Notes: generated from the sequence alone by a model not told the origin. DNA of 64,000 nucleotides from Trichodesmium erythraeum GBRTRLIN201 (GCA_018457135.1 JAGGDU010000191.1:30727-94726); one strand, 5' to 3'; shown: positions 49,387 through 59,633, numbered from the stretch's first letter. Translations and numbers: made by a program.

Positions 49387-51099
49387 ATGAGTTATCGTAT
49401 GAATAGACGGACCTATGCCGAGACCTTTGGTCCAACAGTAGGCGATCGCGTTCGTTTGGCAGATACAGAATTATTTATTCAAGTTGAAAAAGATTACACG
49501 ACCTATGGTGATGAAGTCAAGTTTGGTGGTGGTAAAGTAATTCGTGATGGCATGGGACAATCTCCCATATCCCGTGAAGGTGGTGCGGTAGATTTAGTAA
49601 TTACCAATGCCCTAATTTTAGATTGGTGGGGTGTGGTCAAAGCGGATATTGGAATTAAAGACGGCAAAATTCATAAAATAGGTAAAGCAGGTAATCCTTA
49701 TATTCAAGATCGGGTAGATATTATCATTGGTCCATCTACTGAAATAATTGCCGGAGAAGGACATATTATCACGGCCGGGGGAATAGATAGTCATATTCAC
49801 TTTATTTGCCCTCAACAAATAGAAATAGCGATCGCTTCTGGGATAACAACAATGATAGGAGGTGGCACAGGTCCGGCCACGGGTACTAATGCTACAACCT
49901 GTACTCCTGGTCAGTGGAATATTTGGATGATGCTGCAAGCTGCCGATGCTTTTCCAATGAATTTGGGTTTTTTGGGAAAGGGAAATAGTGCCAAACCAGA
50001 AGGGTTAATAGAACAAATTAAAGCTGGAGCCATGGGTTTAAAACTTCATGAAGACTGGGGAACAACTCCTGCCGCCATAGATACTTGTTTAAGTGTTGCC
50101 GATGAATATGACGTACAAGTAGCTATCCATACAGATACCCTTAATGAAGCAGGTTTTGTTGAAAATACGATCGCTGCCTTTAAAGATCGAGTAATTCATA
50201 CCTATCATACTGAAGGTGCGGGAGGTGGACATGCACCAGACATTATTAAAGTTTGTGCCCTCAAAAACGTATTACCTTCTTCAACTAATCCGACTCGTCC
50301 TTTTACAGTCAATACTTTAGAAGAACATCTTGATATGTTAATGGTGTGTCACCACCTTGATAAAAACATTCCTGAAGATGTAGCTTTTGCTGAATCTAGA
50401 ATACGTAAAGAAACTATTGCTGCAGAAGATATTCTGCATGATTTAGGAGCATTTAGCGCTATTGCGTCTGATTCTCAAGCAATGGGTAGAGTGGGAGAAG
50501 TTATTATTCGTACTTGGCAAACTGCTCACAAAATGAAAGTACAAAGAGGTATTTTAGCTTCTGAGAAAAAGGAAGTAGCAGATAATTTTCGTGCTAAACG
50601 CTACATTGCTAAATATACTATAAATCCGGCAATTATGCACGGTATTGCTGATTATGTTGGTTCTATTGAAGCCGGTAAACTAGCGGATATTTGCCTTTGG
50701 AAACCTGCTATGTTTGGGGTCAAGCCCGAAATAGTTATTAAAGGTGGTGCGATCGCTTGGGCACAAATGGGGGACCCCAATGCTAGTATTCCGACACCCC
50801 AACCTGTATATATGCGTCCCATGTTTGGTAGCTTTGGTGGTGCAACTTCCAGTACTTCTTTAACTTTCGTCTCTCAAGAGGCATTAGACGCTGAGATACC
50901 TAAAAAAATCAATTTAAAAACCCCTGCTGTAGCTGTGAGTAATACACGAAATATTAGCAAGGCAGACATGAAACTAAATGAAGCTACACCTAAAATAGAA
51001 GTAAACCCTGAAACTTATGAAGTGAGAGCAGATGGTGAACTATTAACTTGTGAACCTGCCTATGTTTTACCAATGACCCAACGTTATTTTTTATTTTAA
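49387..51099 (+). CDS. ureC: Urease alpha (catalytic) subunit
   Basis: A 570-residue catalytic subunit. The nickel ligands and active-site residues are all visible: [14 protein letters not shown] (two His near 135-138), the Lys to be carbamylated in [10 protein letters not shown] (near 218), [13 protein letters not shown] and [15 protein letters not shown] (further His), the flap Cys-His in MVCHHLD (near 320), and the Asp ligand in [10 protein letters not shown] (near 363). The start ATG gives [20 protein letters not shown]. Length is standard. It stands at the far end of the cluster, after the accessory genes and a 617-base gap, so it likely has its own promoter. Confidence 0.97.
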   Translation: MSYRMNRRTYAETFGPTVGDRVRLADTELFIQVEKDYTTYGDEVKFGGGKVIRDGMGQSPISREGGAVDLVITNALILDWWGVVKADIGIKDGKIHKIGKAGNPYIQDRVDIIIGPSTEIIAGEGHIITAGGIDSHIHFICPQQIEIAIASGITTMIGGGTGPATGTNATTCTPGQWNIWMMLQAADAFPMNLGFLGKGNSAKPEGLIEQIKAGAMGLKLHEDWGTTPAAIDTCLSVADEYDVQVAIHTDTLNEAGFVENTIAAFKDRVIHTYHTEGAGGGHAPDIIKVCALKNVLPSSTNPTRPFTVNTLEEHLDMLMVCHHLDKNIPEDVAFAESRIRKETIAAEDILHDLGAFSAIASDSQAMGRVGEVIIRTWQTAHKMKVQRGILASEKKEVADNFRAKRYIAKYTINPAIMHGIADYVGSIEAGKLADICLWKPAMFGVKPEIVIKGGAIAWAQMGDPNASIPTPQPVYMRPMFGSFGGATSSTSLTFVSQEALDAEIPKKINLKTPAVAVSNTRNISKADMKLNEATPKIEVNPETYEVRADGELLTCEPAYVLPMTQRYFLF

Positions 51100-51142
51100 A
51101 CAAAACTAATCTTTCTATGATTCAGTAAGTATTTATATTTAA

Positions 51143-51271
51143 GATCTCCCTGAAAATTTGACTCCTGAGCAGATAGACTTACCCAAACTCCTAGATAATA
51201 CCCTATTTTTAGGGACAAATCGCGAATTGACCCTACTAGATATAGCGTTGGTGCCTAAGTCCTCATACTAA
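51143..51271 (+). pseudogene. Possible gene fragment, unidentified
   Basis: Forty-two codons read cleanly to TAA as DLPENLTPEQIDLPKLLD, then FLGTNRELTLLDIALVPK and SSY. There is no start codon and a stop lies directly upstream, and the composition is protein-like. I cannot name the family. It follows ureC by 43 bases. Confidence 0.35.
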
Positions 51272-51987
51272 CATTTTGGTAGTTTTTCAATATTTTTGGT
51301 GGTTTGCTCAATTACTTATACTCCCACTCCATCGTAGTTTTTGGGGAACTTGATATCCTCAGTAATATAATATTGATATCATTAATATCAGTGGCACAGA
51401 AGAAAAATTTTTAGCATTCATAAGGACAGCTATAGTTTTCAGCAAACACATCTTAGATAGTTCTACTTCTAATGTAGCTATCCCAACAACTGTTGCATTT
51501 TTTGTACATATTTGAACTAAGTTCAAAGCTTTTGGGGAGATACACTCAGCGATCGCTAATCTAATCTAACCTAATTTTCTCTTTAATATTATCCTATTTT
51601 TTGATGATAAATTTTTCATTTTTATCCACCCTTCCTATATAAGTTAAATTTTTTTTCTATAGTTGATTAAAGATAGATATATTATTACCATATCCCAAAT
51701 CAATTAACACCAAAAAAAGTATTTAATAATTAGAACAAATAATTAGAACAACTTGTTTATTACAGGAGATAATCAAAATATTAAATTCGGTAATTTTGAG
51801 AGGACTAAGCCAAAGTCTTGATTAATAACTCAAACTTATTTATGTTGTTAAACAACTTAAACCATTAAACCAGAACCTAAAGTTTGATAAGTTCCTATAA
51901 ACCTATTCTTAGATAAGAGATAGACCCATGGAAACAAATAGAACAGAACCTAAGTTTTAGCAAATTACTGAAAGCTAATTTTAAAAA
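51272..51987. other. Intergenic, nothing identified
   Basis: About 716 bases between the fragment after ureC and tRNA-Ser. AT-rich, one HIP1 site near 51550, no gene. Confidence 0.5.
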
Positions 51988-52074
51988 CGGAGAGGGGGGG
52001 ATTCGAACCCCCGTATGAGTCACCCCATAACAGCATTTCCAGTGCTGCGCCTTAAACCACTCGGCCACCTCTCC
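51988..52074 (-). tRNA. tRNA-Ser (anticodon GGA)
   Basis: The minus strand reads GGAGAGG at 52074-52068, pairing with CCTCTCC at 51995-51989, with discriminator G at 51988. The D arm (GGCCGAGTGG), anticodon stem CAGCA/TGCTG around CT-GGA-AA (anticodon at 52040-52038), a long variable arm as in class II tRNAs, and the T arm GGGGGTTCGAATCCCCC are all present. It is 87 bases long; CCA is not encoded. It reads UCC and UCU codons. The open frame 51895-52083 on this strand is only a shadow. Confidence 0.96.
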
Positions 52075-52547
52075 AGAAAACAATATTATATAATCTTTAA
52101 TTTAACCGCAATTACACTATAATAGCAGAAACAACTTAAATTTAGCAACCCCCTGAAAGAAAAAAATTTTCTCTAGGATTTTGGACCAATATCAAATAAG
52201 ATTAACAGTAGCAATATGCACTAATACCAATTAACCTTAAAGATGTCACAAATAGTTTCAAACATAAGATGTGAAAGAATTTCCTAAAATTACTGAGTGG
52301 GTCAAAGTTTTGAATATTGAAAATCTTAATCCATAAATACATGAATTTCACCCTTGGGGAAGGTAAGGGGGGAGGCGACTTTTGACTTCTGTAAAACAGT
52401 TAATTGTCTTTGAAATTGGAATAAGCTAAAAAACTTTTTTAATAAACTTTTGCCTTCCGAGTATAAGTATATAAGCTACCTTTTAGTCATATCATCAATA
52501 ACTAAAGTCAAGCATCCTGAGAAATAACCATAAAATCTAAAAACGTT
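52075..52547. other. Intergenic, nothing identified
   Basis: 473 bases between tRNA-Ser and the ferredoxin gene. A G-rich patch (about 52357-52378) and another tttgacttctg motif are visible. No gene. Confidence 0.5.
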
Positions 52548-52916
52548 ATGTCCTCTTATCACCAGATTCACATACACGATCGCCAAAATAATAACAATTA
52601 TAGACTCCAAGTTCCCGAAGATCGCTACATTCTTCACAGCGCTGAGAACCAAGGAGTAGAATTACCATTTTCCTGCCGTAATGGCGCTTGTACTACTTGT
52701 GCAGTTAGAGTCATCTCGGGCCTTGTCTATCAACCTGAAGCAATGGGGCTATCCCTAGAGCTACAAAAACAAGGTTATGCCCTTTTATGTGTTAGTTATG
52801 CTCGTTCTGACCTATTCGTAGAAACACAGGATGAAGATGAAGTGTATGAACTACAATTTGGTCGCTACTTTGGTAAAGGAAAGATGCGAATTGGACTGCC
52901 ATTGGATGAAGACTAG
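52548..52916 (+). CDS. [2Fe-2S] plant-type ferredoxin (C-terminally extended)
   Basis: A 122-residue electron carrier. The cluster motif is PFSCRNGACTTCAVRV (Cys-x4-Cys-x2-Cys, about residues 42-50), and the fourth Cys is in ALLCVSYA (about 84). After the ferredoxin fold comes a conserved extension (ETQDEDEVYELQFGRYF, then GLPLDED at the end) that is typical of a distinct cyanobacterial ferredoxin group, not the main photosynthetic PetF. Partner unknown. Its stop lies 11 bases inside the next gene, so the two are cotranscribed and probably coupled. Confidence 0.9.
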   Translation: MSSYHQIHIHDRQNNNNYRLQVPEDRYILHSAENQGVELPFSCRNGACTTCAVRVISGLVYQPEAMGLSLELQKQGYALLCVSYARSDLFVETQDEDEVYELQFGRYFGKGKMRIGLPLDED

Positions 52917-53433
52917 AATAATTTATCTACTTATGGCCTCCATATTTTTAGTTAGTTGTCAAAACCATTACTTTAACTCAGACAAAATGACTAGAGTAGA
53001 AAGGGTGGTTAGTGGCCAAACTATAGAAATAGCTGACCGTTCCGTGGCTGTACCTGTACTAGAACCAATTCGCCTAATTGGTATTCAAGCGCCAGATATT
53101 AGACAAAAACCTTGGGGACAAGAAGCAAAAATTCAACTAGAAAAATTAACTTTGGGGCAAGAAGTATTCTTAGAATTTGATGTTGAGGAGAAAGATAGAT
53201 TCGATAACCTACTAGCTTATGTTTGGCTAGAAAAAAAACTAATCAATGAATTTTTGGTAAAAGAAGGTTGGGCTTTAGCAAAGCCAGATTTTCCTAATAC
53301 TAAGTACATGGAACGTCTAATTCATGCTCAAGAAAGAGCTAGAATTATGGGACTAGGTATTTGGAACCCAGACCAACCAATGCGTCAAACTCCTGCACAA
53401 TTTCGTAGACAAAATCTTGATAAAAAAAGATAG
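52906..53433 (+). CDS. Thermonuclease (SNase)-like lipoprotein
   Basis: A 175-residue protein with a lipoprotein signal (MKTRIIYLLMASIFLVSC; lipobox Cys at 18) and a staphylococcal-nuclease fold: VERVVSGQTIEI, RLIGIQAPDI, PWGQEAKIQL, then DRFDNLLAYVWLEKKLINEF and the end RARIMGLGIWNPDQP. The Arg and Glu of RLIGIQAP and WGQEA are in place, but the Asp of the DGDT motif is Gln (SGQT), and the second catalytic Arg expected in D-x-(Y/F)-x-R-x-LAY is Asn. It may be a poor nuclease or a binding protein. The frame is open to 52831, but the Met at 52906 is chosen because the signal peptide begins there. It overlaps the ferredoxin gene by 11 bases. Confidence 0.85.
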   Translation: MKTRIIYLLMASIFLVSCQNHYFNSDKMTRVERVVSGQTIEIADRSVAVPVLEPIRLIGIQAPDIRQKPWGQEAKIQLEKLTLGQEVFLEFDVEEKDRFDNLLAYVWLEKKLINEFLVKEGWALAKPDFPNTKYMERLIHAQERARIMGLGIWNPDQPMRQTPAQFRRQNLDKKR

Positions 53434-53445
53434 TAGATTTTAGTT

Positions 53446-53483
53446 AGAATTCTCCAGTCGTTTTTAGGCGCGGTGAGAATTCT
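53446..53483 (+). terminator. Inverted repeat after the nuclease-like gene
   Basis: Perfect 9-base arms AGAATTCTC (53446-53454) and GAGAATTCT (53475-53483), starting 12 bases after the stop codon. No T-run follows, so its role as terminator is uncertain. Confidence 0.4.
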
Positions 53484-53661
53484 ATTAAGCTCAAACTCAG
53501 GGAAGTTTAAAACTGCAAAAGCAACTCTTTTCAGACGGTGAGCGTGAAACCTTGACCCTAGTCAAATCCCTTGTCTACCTATCATATCAGTTTTTTTGTC
53601 TCGGACTAAATATAGGTGGTTAACTAATTAAAATAACATATGTATCCAAAAAAAACAACTA

Positions 53662-53720
53662 AAAAGTTGCGGCCTTGTGGAAAAGGCTTTAAAACTAACT
53701 TTTAGATCAGCTTATCTGAT
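53662..53720 (+). promoter_or_regulatory. Double hairpin in the leader of the SuhB-type gene
   Basis: First hairpin: AAAAGTT (53662-53668) pairs with AACTTTT (53697-53703), enclosing GCCTT (53672-53676) with AAGGC (53683-53687). Second, two bases on: ATCAG (53706-53710), loop cttat, CTGAT (53716-53720). All arms are perfect. They end 70 bases before the start codon at 53791, so they could be a leader structure or a terminator of upstream transcription; the family is unknown. Confidence 0.45.
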
Positions 53721-53790
53721 ATAAAATACTACAGGTTATAGGTAAATTATTAGTTTTTCGTCTTAATATTAATCAAGTTAATTATTTTTT

Positions 53791-54615
53791 ATGAGTATAG
53801 AGGAATTAGAATTTTTCTTGGATATTGCGACTGAAGCTGCTCTTGCTGGTGGTGCAGAGTTAATATCTTACTGGGGTAATCTCCAAAATATTCAAGAAAA
53901 AGGTAGTCCAGGAAATTTGGTAACTGAAGCAGACAAAGCAGCAGAAGAGGTGATCATTAAAGTTTTACAACGACATTTGCCAGAGCATGGCATTTTGAGC
54001 GAAGAAGCAGGAGAGTTGGGAAGTAGAAAAAGTAGATATCTATGGGCAATAGACCCTTTGGACGGTACTACTAATTTTGCTCACCAATATCCTTTTTCAG
54101 CTTCTTCGGTAGGATTATTAATTGATGGAGTCCCACAGGTGGGAGTAGTATTTAATCCAATTCTAGAAGAATTGTTTCGTGCTGCTAAAGGGTTGGGGGC
54201 AACTCGCAACCGAAAGCCAATTTCTGTTTCTAAAACTACTACTTTACAAAAAAGTTTAGTAATTACCGGTTTTGCTTATGACCGTCGGGAAACAACAGAT
54301 AATAACTATAAAGAGTTTTGCCAAATGTGTCATTTAACTCAAGGAGTAAGACGTTCCGGATGTGCTTCTTATGATTTATCTTCTATTGCTTGTGGTCGTG
54401 CAGATGGTTATTGGGAAAGAGGTTTGTCTCCTTGGGATATAGCTGCTGGTATAGTGGTTTTAGAAGAAGCAGGAGGAAAAGTGACGGCTTACAATAGTAG
54501 TCCTTTCGATATCAAGTCGGGCAAAATTTTAGCTACTAATGGCAAAATTCACGATTTGATGAGTAAAGCTTTGATTGAAACTCCACCTTTAGCTCATTGG
54601 AATACGGAATACTAG
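53791..54615 (+). CDS. Inositol-1-monophosphatase family phosphatase (SuhB type)
   Basis: A 274-residue Mg-dependent sugar/inositol phosphatase. Metal-site motifs are complete: GNLVTEADKAAEE (about 41-53), ILSEEAGE (about 69-76), IDPLDGTTNFAHQYPF (about 88-103) and SPWDIAAGIVVLEEAGG (about 210-226). It can act on inositol monophosphate or on other sugar phosphates; in some cyanobacteria a relative has fructose-bisphosphatase activity, so the substrate is open. Length is normal. It stands alone, with two hairpins in its leader. Confidence 0.9.
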   Translation: MSIEELEFFLDIATEAALAGGAELISYWGNLQNIQEKGSPGNLVTEADKAAEEVIIKVLQRHLPEHGILSEEAGELGSRKSRYLWAIDPLDGTTNFAHQYPFSASSVGLLIDGVPQVGVVFNPILEELFRAAKGLGATRNRKPISVSKTTTLQKSLVITGFAYDRRETTDNNYKEFCQMCHLTQGVRRSGCASYDLSSIACGRADGYWERGLSPWDIAAGIVVLEEAGGKVTAYNSSPFDIKSGKILATNGKIHDLMSKALIETPPLAHWNTEY

Positions 54616-55162
54616 TGGTTGTAAATTATAATGGTAATCTATTTTCATGATTTGGGTCTAACTAACAATTCATTTCACAGAAAATTTGCATACCAGCAGG
54701 AAAATAGGGCTTGTACATTCAGTCATGGATGACTTCTGACTTCTGAGGTAGGGAATGGCAGTGGGAGCGTCTTACTTCTATAGACATCTAAAAAAAATAC
54801 TGATTGATTTGGGAATGGCGGCGCAAGGGTTTCATCACCGTTTTTGGATGTGTTTCATGTTTGGTATTGTTGATTCACATCTATACATTACACAAGTATA
54901 ATTACCGTATACTACAGCTATTTTCAGAAATATAGAACATATCCTTAATATCAAATCCGGTTGAAGAGTTATTCTCTAGTTGGAGGTAGGGGGTAGGGTA
55001 AATTGAAGTAATTATAGAATTCTAAATATATACTATATAACTAGATTCTATATAAGAAGAAAAATCCTTGTAGGAATGTTTCATAGAACTTCTGTATTTT
55101 TGTCTACTAATTATGAACAATACTATAAATTACATTTAATAGAAATTTGAGGAGTATTTATA
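54616..55162. other. Intergenic, nothing identified
   Basis: 547 bases. Contains a gatgacttctgacttctgag repeat (about 54729-54748) of the kind scattered through the window. No gene. Confidence 0.5.
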
Positions 55163-56140
55163 ATGTTTATTTTTTCACAGGGATTATTTAAATTTGATTT
55201 TACAGACCATCATGCAATTTTAGGAGTTTCTCTGGATGCGGAGTTTGATGAGATTCGGAAAAGATATATGTGGCTGGCACGTCGTTTACACCCTGATACC
55301 TGTCCTTTTGAAAAGGATATAGATAAGGAATTGGCTAATGAGTTATTATCTAAATTTGTGAGTCCAGCTTATAATAAATTTTCTAAGAAAAAGGAGCGCG
55401 CTGAACTTTTTGTCGTCCTTAAGGAATTAAGGAATAATATTACTTATAACCGTAGTCAGATTGAACTGAAAACTGATATAGCTAAACAAATTGCTCACGG
55501 GGGAAATTACAAAAAAACATATAAATTAGCTATTCAAGAATTGAGCGATCGCCAGTATCAATATTTAGATAAAACTTTAGAAATTACAGGAGAAATTAGT
55601 GAGCTAAACTTAGCTTATCTTCTACGTAAACAAACTCAAAATCAAGATTATGTAATGCCACAGCGACCACCAACACAACCACCTAAAGATAACAATAAAT
55701 CTACAACTATAAAACCAAAGGCTCAAAATTCTTTGGTAGATCAAGCTTGCCGTCGTGCAGAAACTTTCATTTCTACGAAAAATTATGCTCAAGCAATTTT
55801 GGAGTTGAAAGGTACTCTAAAAACAGATCCAAATGATAGTCGTTATCATGCTTTATTAGGATTTTGCTATTTACACCAAAATCAAAATACAATGGCAAAA
55901 ATTGAAATTAAAAAAGCTCTATCATTAAACCCTAAAGATCCAAAAGCATTAGAGGTACAAAAAATATTGGAACAAGCTAAATCTAGTAATAATGATAGGA
56001 AAAAAACAGGTAAAGTAGCAAGTAAAACTAAACAGAAAGTAAATAAAACTGAGGTAGCAAGTAAAACTAAACAGAAAGTAAATAAAACTGAGCAAGCGGG
56101 TGGTTTATTTGGAGCTCTTTTTGGCAGGAATAAAAAGTAA
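55163..56140 (+). CDS. J-domain protein with TPR repeats
   Basis: A 325-residue protein. The J domain (about 17-85) has the DnaK-activating HPD in ARRLHPDTCPFEKD and the opening DHHAILGVSLDAEFDEIRKRY (in two parts). A middle linker with Pro/Gln (about 165-190) follows, then TPR units (about 195-275), for example AQAILELKGTLKTDPNDSRY and ALLGFCYLHQNQNTMAKIEI. The C-terminus is a Lys-rich tail with two exact copies of VASKTKQKVNKTE (39-base tandem repeat at 56015-56053 and 56054-56092) and a final GGLFGALFGR. It probably recruits DnaK to a TPR-bound client. The start at 55163 is preceded by gaggagta. Confidence 0.85.
   Translation: MFIFSQGLFKFDFTDHHAILGVSLDAEFDEIRKRYMWLARRLHPDTCPFEKDIDKELANELLSKFVSPAYNKFSKKKERAELFVVLKELRNNITYNRSQIELKTDIAKQIAHGGNYKKTYKLAIQELSDRQYQYLDKTLEITGEISELNLAYLLRKQTQNQDYVMPQRPPTQPPKDNNKSTTIKPKAQNSLVDQACRRAETFISTKNYAQAILELKGTLKTDPNDSRYHALLGFCYLHQNQNTMAKIEIKKALSLNPKDPKALEVQKILEQAKSSNNDRKKTGKVASKTKQKVNKTEVASKTKQKVNKTEQAGGLFGALFGRNKK
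56015..56092 (+). repeat. 39-bp in-frame tandem repeat (2 copies)
   Basis: Two identical units beginning gtagcaagtaaaactaaac lie head to tail at 56015-56053 and 56054-56092 inside the J-domain gene. They add 13 residues to the Lys-rich tail without breaking the frame. Confidence 0.9.
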
Positions 56141-56295
56141 GGAATAAAAATGTTTTTAAAGGTTATAGGCTAAGAGCACAGATACCTCATTCCTACCTAA
56201 TAACTCTAGCTCTTAATTCCTATGACCAGGGGACGACTTTATGCAAAATCCCTACTTACTCTCTGCTCTAAAGAAAAAAATATCTGAGGTTAAAA

Positions 56296-57699
56296 ATGGC
56301 AAAAGCAGATAAAATTAATTATAGTTGTCCGAGTGGTTTTCCCGAATTTCTACCTGGTGAAAAACGATTGGAAAGTTATTTAATGGATACAATTCGTCAG
56401 GTGTTTGAACGCTACGGATTTACACCTATTGAAACTCCAGCAGTAGAACGTTTAGAAGTACTACAAGCTAAAGGAAATCAAGGGGATAATATTGTTTATG
56501 GTTTATCTCCAATTTTACCTCCAAATCGTCAGGCAGAAAAAGACCAAGCAGGAGATAGTGGTTCAGAAGAAAGGGGGTTAAAATTTGACCAAACTGTTCC
56601 TTTAGCTGCTTATATTGCTCGGCATTTAAATGCTTTAAATTTTCCTTTTGCTCGTTATCAAATGGATGTGGTTTTTCGAGGTGAGCGGGCAAAAGATGGT
56701 CGTTTTCGACAGTTCAGACAATGCGATATTGATGTTGTAGGTAGAGGAAAATTAAGTTTATTATATGATGCACAAATTCCAGCTATTATTGCTGAAATAT
56801 TTGAAGCTATTAAAATTGGAGATTTTCTAATAAGGATTAATAATCGTAAGGTTTTGACTGGTTTTTTTGCATCTGTGGGTGTGTTAGTAGAGAATATTGT
56901 TTCCTGTATTCGGATTGTTGATACTGTGGAAAAAGTGGGAGAAGTCAAGGTAAAAAAAGCTTTGAAAGAAATTGGTTTATCTGAAGATCAAGTAGAAAAA
57001 GTTTGGGATTTTACTAATATTAAGGGTACCGTTGATGATGTTTTAGATAAGTTGAAAAGTATGACAAAAACTGTGGAAAATTCTGAGGTTTTAAGTCAGG
57101 GAATTTATGAGTTAGAAACAGTAATTTCTGGGGTCAGAAATTTGGGAGTTTCAGACCAACGTTTTTGTATTGATCTATCAATAGCTAGGGGATTAGATTA
57201 TTATACAGGTACAGTTTATGAAACGACTTTAATAGGGCATGAAGCTTTAGGAAGTATTTGTTCTGGGGGTAGATATGAAGAATTAGTTGGAACGTTTATT
57301 GGGGAAAAAATGCCTGGGGTTGGTATTTCTATTGGTTTAACTAGATTAATGAGTCGTTTATTAAAGGCGGGTATTCTGGAATCTTTTGCTCCTACTCCAG
57401 CAACAGTTATGGTTGTGAATATGCAGGAAAGTTTGATGGCTACTTATTTGGATGTTTCCCAAAAATTGCGTCGTAGTGGGATGAATGTTATAACAAGTTT
57501 TGATGGTCGTGGAGTTGGAAAACAATTACAACAAGCTGATAAGCAGAAAATTCCTTTTTGCATTATTATTGGCTCTGAGGAAGCAGCAGCTAATATGTGT
57601 AGTTTAAAAGATTTAAGAACTGGAGAACAAATGAAAGTGCCTATAGGGAGTTTAGCAGATGTATTAAAACAAAGACTGAGTAATATCATCTCTGGTTGA
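56296..57699 (+). CDS. hisS: Histidyl-tRNA synthetase
   Basis: A 467-residue class II aminoacyl-tRNA synthetase. Motif 1 region: PEFLPGEKRLESYLMDTIRQ and GFTPIETPAVE. Then LKFDQTVPLAAYIARH, the motif 2 RYQMDVVFRGERAKDGRFRQF (in two parts) with QCDIDVVG, and the histidine-binding RGLDYYTGTVYET (about 298-310). Motif 3 is PGVGISIGLTRLMSRLL and the C-terminal anticodon-binding domain follows (about 375-465). Length is at the upper end for bacteria, due to small inserts. A good intrinsic terminator follows the stop. Confidence 0.95.
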   Translation: MAKADKINYSCPSGFPEFLPGEKRLESYLMDTIRQVFERYGFTPIETPAVERLEVLQAKGNQGDNIVYGLSPILPPNRQAEKDQAGDSGSEERGLKFDQTVPLAAYIARHLNALNFPFARYQMDVVFRGERAKDGRFRQFRQCDIDVVGRGKLSLLYDAQIPAIIAEIFEAIKIGDFLIRINNRKVLTGFFASVGVLVENIVSCIRIVDTVEKVGEVKVKKALKEIGLSEDQVEKVWDFTNIKGTVDDVLDKLKSMTKTVENSEVLSQGIYELETVISGVRNLGVSDQRFCIDLSIARGLDYYTGTVYETTLIGHEALGSICSGGRYEELVGTFIGEKMPGVGISIGLTRLMSRLLKAGILESFAPTPATVMVVNMQESLMATYLDVSQKLRRSGMNVITSFDGRGVGKQLQQADKQKIPFCIIIGSEEAAANMCSLKDLRTGEQMKVPIGSLADVLKQRLSNIISG

Positions 57700-57720
57700 A
57701 TATTTATAATTAAGTTTTGT

Positions 57721-57780
57721 AGTAGGGCTTTAGCTTTATTTTTCTTAGGGCTAAGACTCTACTATAAACAATTTTTTTTT
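57721..57780 (+). terminator. Intrinsic terminator after hisS
   Basis: AGTAG (57721-57725) pairs with CTACT (57759-57763) and GCTTTAGC with GGCTAAGAC inside it; a run of T (57772-57780) follows. It lies 22 bases after the hisS stop. Confidence 0.65.
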
Positions 57781-57845
57781 GACCACTTACTATTTGGGAA
57801 TGATGTATCAACTTAATGAAACAGCGTTCCCGGTAGTGTTGTGTA

Positions 57846-58487
<642 letters not shown>

Positions 58488-58663
58488 TTGTAGGGCTAGC
58501 TCTGGTGGATGTAGTAACATTCTGTAAGGGTAACCCAGGGACAATAAGGCTTTCTTGGGTTTCATTTTGTTCTACAAAGGCCTACATATTTAGGCATATC
58601 AGTCGAGTCGGGATATTCTATTGAATATCCCGACAAAGGTTAGCAAGTAAGCATGAATTGTCA

Positions 58664-59086
58664 TTAATTTTTATCAATTTTCTCTGGTGGAAATGTAAGA
58701 AAGTTTCCCACCCCACCAATAGTATGATATCTATTACCATGAAATTCAGTTGTATAAGTACTAAATAATATTAAGTTTTGACGTCTGGTGGCATTATCCA
58801 TTAATTCTTTAATAGTAGTTCTTTGACTTTTAATTAACTTTTCACAACTCTTAATTAAACTTTCTGTATAATCATTCAAAAAGTCTGGCACTTTAGATTC
58901 TTTACAAACAGATTCTTTAATCTGAGTTGCCAGTTTATTAGAAGCATAATTAACATATTCATCTCTAGGAGGATTAGTAAATCCCAATACTGTAGCTCCT
59001 ACTGTTAAAGCGATCGCTCCTGCTTTGCTTATACCCCAAAATAGGGGTGGTTTGGTATAGCCATTGGATTTCTTATCTTGTAACAT
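58664..59086 (-). CDS. DUF4359-family membrane-anchored protein
   Basis: A 140-residue protein with one hydrophobic segment (about 17-36, GISKAGAIALTVGATVLGFT), then the family pattern TNPPRDEYVNYASNKL (about 36-52), Cys61 in KESVCKES and Cys80 in SLIKSCEKLI, and the C-terminal NLILFSTYTTEF followed by a glycine-rich GGVGNFLTF. This is the layout of DUF4359, a small cyanobacterial family of unknown function, probably anchored in the membrane with the rest outside the cytoplasm. The gene stands alone. Confidence 0.85.
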   Translation of the reverse strand: MLQDKKSNGYTKPPLFWGISKAGAIALTVGATVLGFTNPPRDEYVNYASNKLATQIKESVCKESKVPDFLNDYTESLIKSCEKLIKSQRTTIKELMDNATRRQNLILFSTYTTEFHGNRYHTIGGVGNFLTFPPEKIDKN

Positions 59087-59633
59087 AATTAGAAACTCCT
59101 GATTGTTTTGTATAGCTGATTGTTTTTTATAGTCTGCATAGAAAAAATTATAGGCTAGTTGTCAGCATTCGGCCATAAACTTTTGAAAGAATCAAGCAAT
59201 TACTAATAAATAGATTAAATACATTTCTACAATAGTTATATTTTTAACTACATCTTAATATAATCTAATTTCCGGAAAAATTTTTAATTGCTAGTATCGC
59301 TCTAGGCAAATATCATAGGATATCTATCTTTTCCCTGACAACAGATTTTTTTTGTTGAGGACAAAAAATTTAGTGCTATGGTACTAGTCCTTTATGGTAA
59401 CGATATACGGGAAAAAGGAATACCACTGCACAGGAGCAAAATGATCCCATTTGTCTGTTGAAGAAACATGGCGGACAATGCATGACTATGGCAATGGACC
59501 ACTATCTATAATTCTATTAATTACCTCAATTTCTCCGAGTCCCAGGCTTGCTGACCTGCCGACTTGCTGAGTCCCCTACCCCCCCACTTCCCTATTGCCC
59601 TATTGCCCTATTGCCCTGTTGCCCTAGTCCATG
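59087..59633. other. Intergenic with octamer repeat
   Basis: 547 bases. Near the end, ccctattg is repeated in tandem (59590-59621, the fourth unit being ccctgttg), just beyond the M48 peptidase stop. Nothing else recognised. Confidence 0.6.
59590..59625. repeat. Short tandem repeat, unit ccctattg
   Basis: Four units of 8 bases plus ccct. Short tandem repeats of this length are common in filamentous cyanobacteria. Confidence 0.85.

Noticed and set aside
51895..52083. 62-codon open frame on the minus strand
   Set aside because: It lies over tRNA-Ser; part of its protein is just the translated tRNA (GEVAEWFKAQHWKCCYGVTHTG).
2498..54750. Recurring tttgacttctga/gacttctgact words at several places
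   Set aside because: Short and scattered with no fixed position relative to genes; noted as dispersed repeats but not strong enough for a finding.
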